From assembly GCA_028866655.1 (NCBI GenBank), contig JAGWHQ010000006.1, forward strand, positions 10,312-60,266: a DNA stretch of 49,955 nt. Reading direction: 5' to 3'. A model generated the notes under the pieces. The model made no database searches and was not told the origin of the DNA. It saw only the letters and a program-made list of their open reading frames with translations. Position 1 is the stretch's first letter, and each line of letters begins with the position of its first letter. This document shows positions 9,183-17,493 of the stretch, one piece after another. Both the position numbers and the translations under genes were made by a program. This DNA is from Nitrososphaerota archaeon. Its GTDB lineage: Archaea > Thermoproteota > Nitrososphaeria > Nitrososphaerales > Nitrosopumilaceae.

Positions 9183-9424
9183 AAACTAGAAAATTCATGA
9201 TCGGAATAATGTGTCAAAATATGAGATAATGTGATAGTTTTGTCTGTTTTGAGCATAGAAATGTTCCCAGTTTGACCTGGATTGAGTTCTAAACTGAGGA
9301 TCATTGTAGATCGGATTTTACTGTTGTTTGTATATAAGTAGATTGATCTCTCGTCATCCCCTTTTTGTCTAATGCTGTTGACAATTGCTTTATTTTTTGT
9401 AGTTAATGAGAAGGAATTCATCAT
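9164..9424 (-). CDS. Small hypothetical protein upstream of TrmB regulator
   Basis: 86 residues, no family recognised, mixed alpha/beta composition without membrane helix or Cys motif. It starts with two ATG codons (9424, 9421) about 43 nt after a TATA-like box and ends 19 nt inside the TrmB gene. The overlap argues for translational coupling, but the protein could also be a chance frame in the regulator's leader. Confidence 0.4.
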   Translation of the reverse strand: MMNSFSLTTKNKAIVNSIRQKGDDERSIYLYTNNSKIRSTMILSLELNPGQTGNISMLKTDKTITLSHILTHYSDHEFSSFWSALF

Positions 9425-9458
9425 AGTGATGTAGAATCACACAGTGATATGAGCAATT

Positions 9459-9479
9459 GTTTGTATAAAATAAACAAAC
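9459..9479 (-). promoter_or_regulatory. Inverted repeat spanning TATA box of TrmB unit
   Basis: GTTTGT (9459-9464) and ACAAAC (9474-9479) are 6-nt inverted arms around a 9-nt A/T centre which on the minus strand contains TTTTATAC, the only TATA-like box ahead of the TrmB unit. The position is suited to autorepression by the TrmB-type protein (inference). Confidence 0.5.
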
Positions 9480-9936
9480 GCAAACACGTACTAAACATCT
9501 TTTTACGAATTCATGCCAAAGATAATTCTTGATTGTATTGTATGATAAAGTTTCTCTTGCTGAATTATTTCATTATGAACATAAATTCTAGTTTGATCAT
9601 TGGGGAAATTGAGTTTGTTTATGACATATTCTGTATATGAAATACATGTTTGATATAGGTAAAGAGACATGGGATATGCATAAAATTGAGTATGTTATGT
9701 TGTTAGATGGTCAAAGAGATTCTAACTAAGATTCCATGTTATAAAACGATTTAACATATTCTGAAATAGTACAAAACAGTCTCTTGTTTATTTTCCACCT
9801 TATTCTGTCCGTCCAATGATTAGTCTTTTTTAAATATAATTATCATTAAGAAATGATTCCAAATAATTAGGTATATCAGTAAATAAATTTGAGAAATCTT
9901 GATTTATTGGCTAGTGTGAATTTTTCATCGTTAACA
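9480..9936. other. A/T-rich intergenic region, no gene seen
   Basis: Divergent gap between the TrmB unit and the prepilin-peptidase-like gene. It contains only very short frames (for example a 27-codon one from ATG 9646) without a convincing promoter, and no tRNA fold or strong hairpin was seen. The right end (9871-9888) has TATA-like sequences for the rightward gene. Confidence 0.5.
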
Positions 9937-10629
9937 ATGTCTGTAGATGTAACTAGTATTCGAATTGTCTTGGCATTACTAATGCTAGGAATTGCATCAT
10001 ATACTGACATTAGAAAGAGAGAGATAGATGATAGAATTTGGATGATCTTTGGAGGTCTAGCTATACTTCTTTTGTTTTTTACGACCAATATGGTTAATTC
10101 TCTGACCACAATTGGAATTTCATTAGTAATTGCACCTGTTGTACTATTTATTTGGCGTATTGGTTTTTTTGGTGGAGCAGATGCTTTTGCATTAATTGTT
10201 CTTGCGGCTCTAGCTCCGGAATCTACATTTTCTATTTCACAAGTTCATCCATTTACTACGTTGATTAACACTGTGCTACTTTCAATAATCCCTGTTCTTG
10301 TAAACGTAACACGAAATATTTTCTCCGTACTGCGACATGAAGATATCTTCAAGGGTTTTGAAACTGAAACTAGAAAAAACAAAATAATTGCCATGTTTGT
10401 AGGACATCGATCAAAAAATCCAAAATTTAGTTTTTCTATTGAAAAAAGAGAAGGAAACTTGCGCAAGTTGAACTTTACACTGAAGAACGCAGATAATGAA
10501 GAATTTTGTTCTTCCCCTGATACGTGGGTTACCACTGGAATTCCATACATGATCTATATTTTTGGCGGATTTGTTATCCAGCTTGTCTATGGGGATGTTG
10601 TCTTCAATGTCATCAAAATGCTTCATTAA
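9937..10629 (+). CDS. Prepilin peptidase-like membrane aspartic protease (A24/FlaK-like)
   Basis: 230 residues from ATG 9937; in-frame TTG codons at 9889 and 9907 are alternative starts. The protein has several membrane helices (IVLALLMLGIAS, IFGGLAILLLFF, ISLVIAPVVLFIW, a C-terminal YMIYIFGGFVIQLV). The two expected catalytic aspartates of GxGD-type prepilin peptidases appear in YTDIRKREID near the N-terminus and in GFFGGADAF after the third helix. A long cytoplasmic loop (~115-200) rich in charges lies before the last helix. Such enzymes cut signal sequences of archaeal type IV pilins and archaellins. No pilin gene is adjacent. Family call is good; substrate unknown. Confidence 0.82.
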   Translation: MSVDVTSIRIVLALLMLGIASYTDIRKREIDDRIWMIFGGLAILLLFFTTNMVNSLTTIGISLVIAPVVLFIWRIGFFGGADAFALIVLAALAPESTFSISQVHPFTTLINTVLLSIIPVLVNVTRNIFSVLRHEDIFKGFETETRKNKIIAMFVGHRSKNPKFSFSIEKREGNLRKLNFTLKNADNEEFCSSPDTWVTTGIPYMIYIFGGFVIQLVYGDVVFNVIKMLH

Positions 10630-10663
10630 TGTCTTGACATCTGTTGGGTTTTTTGTTCTAAGG

Positions 10664-10670
10664 TTTATTA
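10664..10670 (+). promoter_or_regulatory. TATA-like box of the gene at 10693
   Basis: TTTATTA centred 26 nt before the ATG at 10693, the spacing expected for a leaderless archaeal transcript. Confidence 0.5.
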
Positions 10671-10692
10671 GCTGTAAAAAAAATGTCTAGGT

Positions 10693-11070
10693 ATGAAGCT
10701 AAAAATTGCAATTGTAATGTCTGTGATATCAATAGTAATGCTTTGTATTTACGGCGCAGACGTGATTGTGGCTAACGGCAATAAAATGGGATTTCTTCCT
10801 ATGGATGTATCTGTTAGAGGCTCAATTTTTGGAATAATTCCATCTGTAATGCTAATAGTCTCATTTTTCATCACTAGAAAAGAACCATCTAAAAAACTAG
10901 GCATGTTGATAATAATTGGTGGTGCTCTGATACTTGCAGGTACTGGAATAATCCTTGCAATGCAAGGTGGTCAATCTCAAGATTCTCGCGGCATACGTGA
11001 AATGGGGGCTGTTTTAGGCATAGGCATCATAATTGCCATCTTGGGAGCAATTAAAATACGAAAATCCTAG
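10693..11070 (+). CDS. Small membrane protein, four predicted helices
   Basis: 125 residues and largely hydrophobic. Helices are visible at ~3-22 (IAIVMSVISIVMLCIYG), ~40-60 (GSIFGIIPSVMLIVSFFI), ~70-90 (MLIIIGGALILAGTGIILA) and ~105-120 (GAVLGIGIIIAILGAI), ending in a KIRKS tail. No functional family is recognised. It follows the prepilin-peptidase-like gene but has its own TATA-like box, so separate transcription is likely. Confidence 0.75.
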   Translation: MKLKIAIVMSVISIVMLCIYGADVIVANGNKMGFLPMDVSVRGSIFGIIPSVMLIVSFFITRKEPSKKLGMLIIIGGALILAGTGIILAMQGGQSQDSRGIREMGAVLGIGIIIAILGAIKIRKS

Positions 11071-11144
11071 ATTCCCCAGTTGCTTTTCAGACTAGATTTA
11101 CATTCAAAGAAATACTCAAAGACAAGGCTGCGCAATTCATCAAC

Positions 11145-11285
11145 ATGGTGAATTGTTCTAAATGCGGCCAGGATGTAAGTAAGGTATACGACTGTGAGCA
11201 TACTAATGATGAGGACTATTGTGTAGAATGTTATACTGAATTACATTATTATCTTACTGAGAAAAAACATCTTGATAATACCTAA
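11145..11285 (+). CDS. 46-residue Cys-rich zinc-ribbon-like protein
   Basis: A short frame from ATG 11145 to TAA 11285. It holds C-x2-C (NCSKCG), a later Cys (YDCEH) and C-x2-C (DYCVECY), six-position spacing that could bind one zinc. The rest is charged and soluble. Codon pattern and paired CxxC motifs favour a real gene. Role unknown; several similarly tiny Cys-rich genes occur in this window. Confidence 0.7.
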   Translation: MVNCSKCGQDVSKVYDCEHTNDEDYCVECYTELHYYLTEKKHLDNT

Positions 11286-11351
11286 ATTTGTCATAATGGC
11301 GAGTATGAAATTTTCCAAATCTTTTAATTCAAATTGAAAAATTCTTTATCT

Positions 11352-12041
11352 ATGAAAGCAATACTTCTTTCTGGAGGATTTGGCAAACGACTCAAGCCCT
11401 TGACAGACTATCTGCCAAAACCTTTGATACCGGTTTGCAATTATCCAATTATTGAATGGCAAATACGTTATTTTAAAAAATTTGGAATTAGAGACATCAT
11501 AGTATGTGCTGGCTACAAGGCGGATCAAATCATAAAACATCTGGAAAACAAAAATCTTGGAGTACATTTGGAATATTCTGTTGAAACAGTTCCTTTGGGT
11601 ACTGCAGGTGCAATAAAAAAAGCAAGCAAGCATATTGATACCGACGATTTTTTTGTTACAAATGGTGATATTTTGACAAACATTGATTTGAGAAAATTAA
11701 AAACTCATTCCAACTCTGTTGCAGTGATACCACTTCGAACATCGTTTGGAATTGTTCATTTAGATGGAATAAAAGTTGAACGATTTGAAGAAAAACCGGA
11801 GATGTCGAATTATTGGATGAATGCTGGCATCTATTATCTAAACAAAGATATTTTAAAGCATCTGCCGAAAAACGGCAATCTCGAAAATACCATATTTCCA
11901 CTTTTTGCAGAATCTGGAAGACTACATGCTGTAAAATATGATAAAGTTTTTTGGAAATCGATCGACTCTTACAAGGATATGGAAGAATGTGAGGGTTTTA
12001 TTCAAACCAATAAATATGAAAAATTCATTTTTTCCAAGTGA
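11352..12041 (+). CDS. Sugar-phosphate nucleotidyltransferase
   Basis: 229 residues from ATG 11352; a TATA-like TTTTAAT at ~11322-11328 is about 26 nt upstream, so the in-frame TTG at 11334 is unlikely. The N-terminal signature LSGGFGKRLKPLTDYLPKPL is the NTP-binding loop of the family, with VTNGDIL (metal-binding Asp) near residue 105 and MNAGIYYL later. The enzyme makes an NDP-sugar from a sugar 1-phosphate and NTP; the sugar cannot be told. The protein is a bare catalytic domain without the left-handed beta-helix of longer relatives. It is the first gene of a four-gene unit; its TGA overlaps the start region of the LLM oxidoreductase. Confidence 0.9.
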   Translation: MKAILLSGGFGKRLKPLTDYLPKPLIPVCNYPIIEWQIRYFKKFGIRDIIVCAGYKADQIIKHLENKNLGVHLEYSVETVPLGTAGAIKKASKHIDTDDFFVTNGDILTNIDLRKLKTHSNSVAVIPLRTSFGIVHLDGIKVERFEEKPEMSNYWMNAGIYYLNKDILKHLPKNGNLENTIFPLFAESGRLHAVKYDKVFWKSIDSYKDMEECEGFIQTNKYEKFIFSK

Positions 12042-12043
12042 AT

Positions 12044-13018
12044 ATGATGAGACTTGGGTGTAGTCTGGGTTCTCTCTTGTCAGTTGAAGAGATTCTCAAC
12101 TGTACAAAAGTGTTGAATAATTACAATATTGATTCTATTTGGATCCCTGAGACATGGGGAATGGACTGTTGTTCTATTTTATCACAGGTGGCAGGTATTG
12201 CAAATAAACCCAAATTAGGTTCATCCATCATCAATGTCTATTCTCGCAGTCCGGCATTGACAGCCATGTCTGCTGTAACACTTGATGTCATATCTGGTGG
12301 GAGATTCATGTTGGGGCTTGGCACTAGTAGTAAACCCATTGTTGAAGATTGGCATGGTGTGGAATTTGTAAAGCCACTACAAAGAATGCGAGAATATGTG
12401 GATGTCATTCGCCTCGCCATGTCAGGGGGAAAAGTATCATACGATGGTAAATTCTTTCACTTGAAAAACTTTGGTCTTTTGATCAAACCTCAAAGAACTA
12501 GAATTCCGATTTATCTTGCGGCAATAAATCATAAGATGGTAGAATTGACTTGGGAGATTGCAGATGGAGTAATTTTTTACCTGCGACCATTACATGAATT
12601 AAAAACAACTATTGAAAAAATGCAATCTAGGAGAAAAATTGATGTTACTTGTCAATTAATAACATGTGTTTCCAATGATTCGGACAAAGCAATTATTCGT
12701 GCCAAGCAAACCATTGCATTCTATGTCTCTGTAGGCACAATTTACAGACAATTTTTGGCATCAAATGGATTCAAAAAGGAGACAGATGCAATATTTGATG
12801 AATATCAGAGAAAAGGTCTGAGCAATAATCATGTGTTTGTGTCAGATGATATGGTTAATTCTTTAGCAATATGTGGAACGCCTGAAGATATACGACAAAA
12901 AACAAAGCAGTTTATTGAATCCGGAGTGGATTTACCAATACTTCAATTCAACCCTGTAGAAAATGTGAAAGAATCATTTGAACTCCTTGTTAAAACTCTT
13001 GCATGTGATATGAAATGA
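12044..13018 (+). CDS. LLM-class (F420-type) oxidoreductase
   Basis: 324 residues from ATG 12044 (GTG 12038, overlapping the previous stop, and ATG 12047 are alternatives). It has the luciferase-like TIM-barrel pattern: RLGCSLGSL at the N-terminus, IDSIWIPETWG, the LTAMSAVTLDVISGGRFMLGLG core near residues 75-100, and a YVDVIRLAMSGGKVSYDGKFF segment. Members use coenzyme F420 or FMN; archaeal ones usually F420, e.g. relatives of methylene-H4MPT reductase. The substrate is not evident. The stop overlaps the thiolase ATG by 4 nt, so it is cotranslated with the thiolase and DUF35 genes. Confidence 0.88.
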   Translation: MMRLGCSLGSLLSVEEILNCTKVLNNYNIDSIWIPETWGMDCCSILSQVAGIANKPKLGSSIINVYSRSPALTAMSAVTLDVISGGRFMLGLGTSSKPIVEDWHGVEFVKPLQRMREYVDVIRLAMSGGKVSYDGKFFHLKNFGLLIKPQRTRIPIYLAAINHKMVELTWEIADGVIFYLRPLHELKTTIEKMQSRRKIDVTCQLITCVSNDSDKAIIRAKQTIAFYVSVGTIYRQFLASNGFKKETDAIFDEYQRKGLSNNHVFVSDDMVNSLAICGTPEDIRQKTKQFIESGVDLPILQFNPVENVKESFELLVKTLACDMK

Positions 13019-14124
13019 AAAAAGTAGCAATTGTTGCCTCAGGCATTATAAAATTCAACAAGAGTGAGAAACCTCTGGAATCTCTAATGCTTTCATCAAT
13101 TCGACCGATTTTTGAAAATACAAAGAATTTGAAACAAGAGGATGTTGATGTTGTACTTACATCTACAAATGCAAATCGCAATTATCTTGCAAATATAATA
13201 TCAGAATTATCTGGAATAAAACCAAAAATATCACATTCAGTCGAAAGTCTATGTAATTCAGGTACAAACTCTCTGGTTTCAGCGTATGCTTATGTTTCCT
13301 CTGGGCTTGCAGATGTTGCGCTTGTCACAGGAGCTGACAAGGCGGAAAATCCAGGCCTTGTCCTACATTGGGACATGTCGCGTGGTGAATATCAACATCC
13401 AATTTTCTGGTCATCCATGTTTACAAGTGCACATATGAGAAAATACGGTACAACTCTTGAAGATCTAGCATATGTGTCTGTTAAAAATCATAAAAATGCG
13501 TTAGACAATCCATACGCATATTTTGAAAAATCGTTTTCACTTGATGATGTGATGAACTCTAAAAATCTCGCTGAAAACCTACGATTACTTGATTGTTCCA
13601 TGCCATGTGATGGTGCAGCATCTGTTGTAATATGCTCAGAAGAAAAGGCAAAAAAATTTACTGACAATCCTGTTTGGATTTCAGGAATTGGTCAAAAGAC
13701 CATCTCTGCAAGTTTTACAAAGAATAATGACTTGGCATCCATGGAATCAACAAAGAGCGCGGTTGGTGACGCATATCACATGTCGAACAAAACTGCTGAT
13801 GATATTGATGTGGTTGAACTTCATGATGCATTTAGTATATGTGAAATCATTGAACTGGAAGACATGGGATTATGTCAAAAAGGACAAGGATCAAAATTTG
13901 TCAGAGATTTATACGATACAAATAACAATAAAGTAAACCCGCGGGGAGGATTGATTGGAGCAGGTCACCCACTGGGTGCAACTGGGATTGCACAAGTTAT
14001 AGAGATATACCAACAACTAAGCGGCAATGCGGGGAAAAGACAAGTATGTAATGCAAAAACAGGTCTTGTTCATAACATGTCTGCAGGTTCTACATCGTCA
14101 ACTGTATTGGTACTAGAATCATGA
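13015..14124 (+). CDS. Thiolase-family enzyme (SCP2/archaeal type)
   Basis: 369 residues, complete for archaeal thiolases. The acyl-accepting cysteine is C80 in ESLCNSGTNS; the second motif HDAF (near 265) and GGLIGAGHPLGATG (catalytic His, near 320) are present. The classical second Cys near the C-terminus is replaced in VHNMSAGS, as in SCP2-type thiolases that use the HN segment. The family condenses acetyl-CoA to acetoacetyl-CoA or cleaves 3-ketoacyl-CoA. ATGA overlaps join it to the LLM gene upstream and the DUF35 gene downstream. Archaeal thiolase plus DUF35 often form a complex with HMG-CoA synthase, but here HMGS lies 8 kb away and the operon partners are different. Confidence 0.9.
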   Translation: MKKVAIVASGIIKFNKSEKPLESLMLSSIRPIFENTKNLKQEDVDVVLTSTNANRNYLANIISELSGIKPKISHSVESLCNSGTNSLVSAYAYVSSGLADVALVTGADKAENPGLVLHWDMSRGEYQHPIFWSSMFTSAHMRKYGTTLEDLAYVSVKNHKNALDNPYAYFEKSFSLDDVMNSKNLAENLRLLDCSMPCDGAASVVICSEEKAKKFTDNPVWISGIGQKTISASFTKNNDLASMESTKSAVGDAYHMSNKTADDIDVVELHDAFSICEIIELEDMGLCQKGQGSKFVRDLYDTNNNKVNPRGGLIGAGHPLGATGIAQVIEIYQQLSGNAGKRQVCNAKTGLVHNMSAGSTSSTVLVLES

Positions 14125-14441
14125 CTAAATTTGAAGATGAGTTGCGAAACAACAACTTTGTGTGCAGCTATTGTACAAAGTGTCAACATTTTGTGTGGCC
14201 CACAAGTGACTGTTGTAACAAATGTCTTGGAGATGTGATATGGAAACAAGTATCAAGAAAAGCAAAACTTGTTGAGGTATCTAGTAAAGATGAAAAGTAT
14301 TTTTGTATTGCAGAGTTTGAAGGAAATATTCGCGTATTTGGAACTCTATTAGAAAACTTACCACCACAACATGATCAAAGTTTAATTCTAGAAAAATGTG
14401 GTTATGACAAAAGCCCAAAGTTTGTTTTCAAGACCGTATGA
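14121..14441 (+). CDS. DUF35 OB-fold/zinc-ribbon partner of thiolase
   Basis: 106 residues. The N-terminus has C-x2-C...C-x2-C (CSYCTKCQ and CCNKC) forming a rubredoxin-like zinc ribbon, followed by a small beta-rich OB-fold (KLVEVSSKDEKYFCIAEF, IRVFGTLLENL). Its ATG overlaps the thiolase stop (ATGA). DUF35 proteins bridge acyl-CoA enzymes and hold CoA in archaeal thiolase complexes, so it most likely binds the neighbouring thiolase. Confidence 0.87.
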   Translation: MTKFEDELRNNNFVCSYCTKCQHFVWPTSDCCNKCLGDVIWKQVSRKAKLVEVSSKDEKYFCIAEFEGNIRVFGTLLENLPPQHDQSLILEKCGYDKSPKFVFKTV

Positions 14442-14454
14442 GATTAAAGATTGT

Positions 14455-14790
14455 TTATTCAAATTTTAGATTTGATTTTTCCAATTCTAAAATCGGGATG
14501 TAAAGTGACATTCCATCCGTTCCAATTTTTTCGACAAAACTGTAATCTCCGGTAAGTCGCTTTAATTCAATGAATTTCTTTGTAGGAGGACCATTTGTTA
14601 CTAGGTAGTGAATTACATTTCCTCCCATAGTACCGGTTTGTATGAAAATAACATTCTGCCCGTTGTGATTTAGATGATAAATCAATGGCACAGCACCTAG
14701 AACTGACTGGGATGAATACAGGATAACTTTGAGTAGATCTCCATACTCTTTGTATTTTAAATATGTTATCTGGGCATCATTTGATGACAT
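14455..14790 (-). CDS. Conserved-looking hypothetical protein
   Basis: 111 residues, soluble, alpha/beta, with no recognised family. Gly-rich stretch QTGTMGGNVIHYLVTNG in the middle and a hydrophobic core (LLKVILYSSQSVLGAVPLIYHL) suggest a folded small domain. It is convergent with the DUF35 gene, 13 nt apart, and transcribed divergently from the Hjc-like gene. Confidence 0.7.
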   Translation of the reverse strand: MSSNDAQITYLKYKEYGDLLKVILYSSQSVLGAVPLIYHLNHNGQNVIFIQTGTMGGNVIHYLVTNGPPTKKFIELKRLTGDYSFVEKIGTDGMSLYIPILELEKSNLKFE

Positions 14791-14958
14791 GATTTTGTCA
14801 TTGTAAGCATGTCATATTAATGCTAAGACACAAATTTGGATTATACCATGGAATCATTTTCTGTTCTAGGTCGTGTTAATAAAAAATAGGTAGTCAGGTG
14901 TTAGTATAATTACCACCTAGTCTATATCATTAAATTTATTTCATAAAATTGGAAACAA

Positions 14959-15528
14959 ATGACATCTATTGAACAATCAGAGTTTCATGCCCGTAAGATC
15001 ATACTGCGTAAAAAAACTACCCAAACAACTAATCAACGAGTGGCAAGAACTAGAAGACAGCGAGGTTACAACTGGGAAGATACTCTAGTCAAGAGATTTA
15101 ATGCAATGGAGGGCTGGAAAGCCTTTAGATTGGGGTCTCCCAGTGTTGGATTGCCAGACATACTTGCAGTAAGTACAAGAGAGAATGTAATTTACACAAT
15201 TGAGGCAAAATCTGGTACAAATACGACTCTAAGGGTACCATTTGATCAAATACAACGTTGTCTCAAATGGATCCACACTTTTGAGTTATATCAGACAAGA
15301 AAAATGATTGTTGCATTCAAATTTTCATCTAAGAAGAGAATAGGTACTGGAAAATATGAACATCGTGAACTCCGAGAATTTTTTAAAATCTGGGATGAGA
15401 AATATCCTGTAACTGATTTTATTTGTACATATGATGGTAATACTTATGCCATGCAGGAAGGAAAAAGGCATCCCTTGAAACTAGAGTCATGCATAATACC
15501 GTTTGTTAAAAAACCGAAGGTTGGTTAG
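14959..15528 (+). CDS. hjc: Hjc-like Holliday junction resolvase/nuclease
   Basis: 189 residues; the nuclease domain starts after ~30 basic residues. The pattern RQRGYNWEDTLVKRF (E40), FRLGSPSVGLPDILA (R57, D67) and YTIEAKSGT (E82-A-K84) matches the archaeal Hjc/PD-(D/E)xK active site. The family cleaves four-way DNA junctions symmetrically. The C-terminal ~90 residues are longer than in typical Hjc (about 120-140 residues) and the basic N-terminal arm may contact DNA. A TATA-like box (~14933-14940) precedes the ATG by ~23 nt. Confident as a nuclease of this family; junction specificity is inferred. Confidence 0.82.
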   Translation: MTSIEQSEFHARKIILRKKTTQTTNQRVARTRRQRGYNWEDTLVKRFNAMEGWKAFRLGSPSVGLPDILAVSTRENVIYTIEAKSGTNTTLRVPFDQIQRCLKWIHTFELYQTRKMIVAFKFSSKKRIGTGKYEHRELREFFKIWDEKYPVTDFICTYDGNTYAMQEGKRHPLKLESCIIPFVKKPKVG

Positions 15529-15568
15529 ATCGAATACTTCTTTAATATGATGTTGTAAACACAAGATA

Positions 15569-15928
15569 ATGAGCTTTGAGGATTTTGTCGATGAACGTAG
15601 TTTGGTTAGTAGAGATGCACTAGGTACAAAGGAAATAAAACTCAAGTTGCTTGAAGTTGAAGATGATACTTCAGACCATATTTGGAGATTTGGTGTTAGA
15701 GTAAAGGTAAAAAAAATCTTAATTACGATAAAACACATTAACACACAGCAGATCGAGGAGGGAGAATGTGATTTACATGATATTGAAAAAGAAATGAAGG
15801 AAAAAAGACATTATAGTTCAACAAACCGATGGGTACCAACAACTGATATTAAAAATGGGTATATTGTAAACTCTAGACATGCGTCATTATTGGCTGATGC
15901 TGTAGCATTAGACTATATTACAATCTAG
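15569..15928 (+). CDS. Hypothetical protein
   Basis: 119 residues, acidic and soluble, no recognised domain. A beta-rich centre (IWRFGVRVKVKKILITIKHI) is followed by a helical charged segment (DLHDIEKEMKEKRHY). TATA-like TTTAATAT at 15541-15548 is ~25 nt before the ATG. Its stop overlaps the stop of the convergent flavin-reductase-like gene by 4 nt (CTAG). Confidence 0.72.
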   Translation: MSFEDFVDERSLVSRDALGTKEIKLKLLEVEDDTSDHIWRFGVRVKVKKILITIKHINTQQIEEGECDLHDIEKEMKEKRHYSSTNRWVPTTDIKNGYIVNSRHASLLADAVALDYITI

Positions 15929-16827
15929 ATTAATCTTGCAATAACATCTCGGTGTTTTTGTTTCCATGTTGTATTTGGCATTAATTTTTCGGCTTTTCCA
16001 TTAAATAATACAAAATTTATTCGCTGGATTTTATTTGTATTTTTTAAAACAAGTCTCTTCATAATTGGTTCAGAGTCTACTTGAATATCAAATCCCGTCT
16101 TGTTTAAAAATTTGACAAGACGGTCTCGTTGGTTCTCGCCTGTTCGAGGAATGATAAATGGTATGGTTTCAAATCTAGTCTTTTGCCATTTGGTGACCAT
16201 GATTTTGTTCGTAGACCATACTAGAACTCCTGTGCATTTTAAAACAAATTTGCCTTGTGCAAGATTTGTGAAAAATTCTAGTGTTTCTTTACTTACTTGA
16301 ACCTCTTTTCTATCTTGTTCTATTGTAGAACCTAAATTGAAATATCGTCCTTTGTGATATATTAGAGGATTTTTTGTATCATCATGTTCGATGTAAACAA
16401 CTCTTCCTACCATCATGACATGATCACCTGTCTTTTCCTTTCTAATTAGTTTGCATTCAGCATTTACCGTACAACCTGAAATCATGGGTGTTTTGATCTT
16501 TTTAGGGGCGGTAATTTGAAAAATATCTTTAACTTTCAACTTGTCAATTTCTGATCCTGAATAGCCTCCTGCAATATTTACTTCAGTTGTTTGATCTTTT
16601 GATGCTACATTTACTCCAAATTCTTTTGTTTTTTCTATGTTCTTAATGGTCTGGGATCCATTGTGAATAAAGATGGCAATTAAGACTGGGTTGTATGAAA
16701 TTTGCATGACCCATTCTGCAGCCATGACATTTGGACCTTTTGCGCCTCGTGATGTAATCAAACTTACGCCTGTGGAAAAATATCGCTCTGCCTTGCTTGG
16801 AACTTTTCTTGTCAACATCGTGTTCAT
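15925..16827 (-). CDS. Flavin reductase-like (FMN-binding) protein with C-terminal extension
   Basis: 300 residues. Residues ~8-175 show the flavin reductase-like split-barrel pattern: YFSTGVSLITSRG, GPNVMAAEWVMQISYNPVLI, FIHNGSQTIKNI, FGVNVAS and a late GRVVYIEHDD...PLIYHKGRYFNLG. Relatives bind FMN and reduce flavin or serve as small oxidoreductases. The last ~120 residues (from KETLEFFTNL) form a separate alpha/beta domain of unknown type (GKFVLKCTGVLVWS, PFIIPRTGENQRDRLVKFL). It reads convergently with the hypothetical gene at 15569 and divergently from the gene at 16892. Confidence 0.8.
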   Translation of the reverse strand: MNTMLTRKVPSKAERYFSTGVSLITSRGAKGPNVMAAEWVMQISYNPVLIAIFIHNGSQTIKNIEKTKEFGVNVASKDQTTEVNIAGGYSGSEIDKLKVKDIFQITAPKKIKTPMISGCTVNAECKLIRKEKTGDHVMMVGRVVYIEHDDTKNPLIYHKGRYFNLGSTIEQDRKEVQVSKETLEFFTNLAQGKFVLKCTGVLVWSTNKIMVTKWQKTRFETIPFIIPRTGENQRDRLVKFLNKTGFDIQVDSEPIMKRLVLKNTNKIQRINFVLFNGKAEKLMPNTTWKQKHRDVIARLI

Positions 16828-16861
16828 TGTATTACTGGTAATTGTTCTTTTTTACAGAAAA

Positions 16862-16869
16862 CTTTATGA
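16862..16869 (+). promoter_or_regulatory. TATA-like box deciding start at 16892
   Basis: CTTTATGA centred ~27 nt before ATG 16892; supports that start over ATGs at 16874/16877. Confidence 0.45.
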
Positions 16870-16891
16870 AAGCATGATGGCGAGTCCATGC

Positions 16892-17236
16892 ATGATAAGT
16901 CAGGAAATTACCATAAATGGTAAAAAATACCGTTTAACACTGACCGATCAGGTGCTTTCTGATGTCAGAAGGCTCAAAGCATTGTATAATGCAGCATATG
17001 AAGATCCAGAGAGTTTTGATGAAGTAAGCTCGGCCATATCAAATACTATTACTCAGATAGCCGCTGCTGTTGAACCTGAAGTTTCTGACAGCGACTTGGA
17101 TGGTTTAATTCAAGCTGTCATGAAGGCAGTGGATGAAAAAAGCAAAGAAACAGAAGAGGCAAAAACAAAACACTTGGAAGACAAGGCCAAGTCTGCAAAA
17201 AAATCCGCCGAGAAACCTAAAAAATCAAAAAAATAG
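16892..17236 (+). CDS. Hypothetical protein with Lys/Ala/Glu-rich tail
   Basis: 114 residues from ATG 16892 (ATG 16874 adds six). The first half (ITINGKKYRLTLTDQVLSDVRRLKALY, then DEVSSAISNTITQIAAAV) is a compact helical domain; the last ~40 residues are a low-complexity charged tail (KSKETEEAK..., KKSAEKPKKSKK) likely disordered. No family recognised. A much longer upstream frame overlaps the flavin-reductase gene and is considered spurious. Confidence 0.7.
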   Translation: MISQEITINGKKYRLTLTDQVLSDVRRLKALYNAAYEDPESFDEVSSAISNTITQIAAAVEPEVSDSDLDGLIQAVMKAVDEKSKETEEAKTKHLEDKAKSAKKSAEKPKKSKK

Positions 17237-17296
17237 TCAGTATGACTATACAAGAACCCTCATATTGGTTATATGCAATAAATCCTCAGAAGAAAT

Positions 17297-17410
17297 ATGC
17301 AAACACATTGTGAATGTGGTATTTGCGGTCATGTGTCTGAAACAGAATGCATCTCAAAGGAGTGCAAGTGTTGCATCAACTTTCACATGCGCTCAGGTCC
17401 AAAAAAATAA
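17297..17410 (+). CDS. 37-residue Cys/His-rich mini protein
   Basis: ATG 17297 to TAA 17410. Seven cysteines in 37 residues (HCECGICGH, ETECISKECKCC) plus His residues give a dense metal-binding pattern, probably one or two zinc ions. The C-terminus RSGPKK is basic. Tiny genes of this type are easily missed; no function is known. Confidence 0.65.
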   Translation: MQTHCECGICGHVSETECISKECKCCINFHMRSGPKK

Positions 17411-17462
17411 TCTAGTTTTTCATCACCTCCAGAGGTTTTTGTCTAAAACGTAAATTCTTTAG

Positions 17463-17470
17463 ATTTAAAT
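17463..17470 (+). promoter_or_regulatory. TATA box of thrC
   Basis: ATTTAAAT centred ~27 nt before the ATG at 17494; leaderless spacing. Confidence 0.55.
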
Positions 17471-17493
17471 ACGAACCAACTAAATTTTGCATA

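Noticed and set aside
9646-9729. 27-codon frame in the 9.5-9.9 kb gap
   Set aside because: No matching TATA spacing and no motif.
16673-16891. 67-73-residue N-terminal extension of the gene at 16892
   Set aside because: Lies antisense to the flavin-reductase gene; TATA box is inside it.
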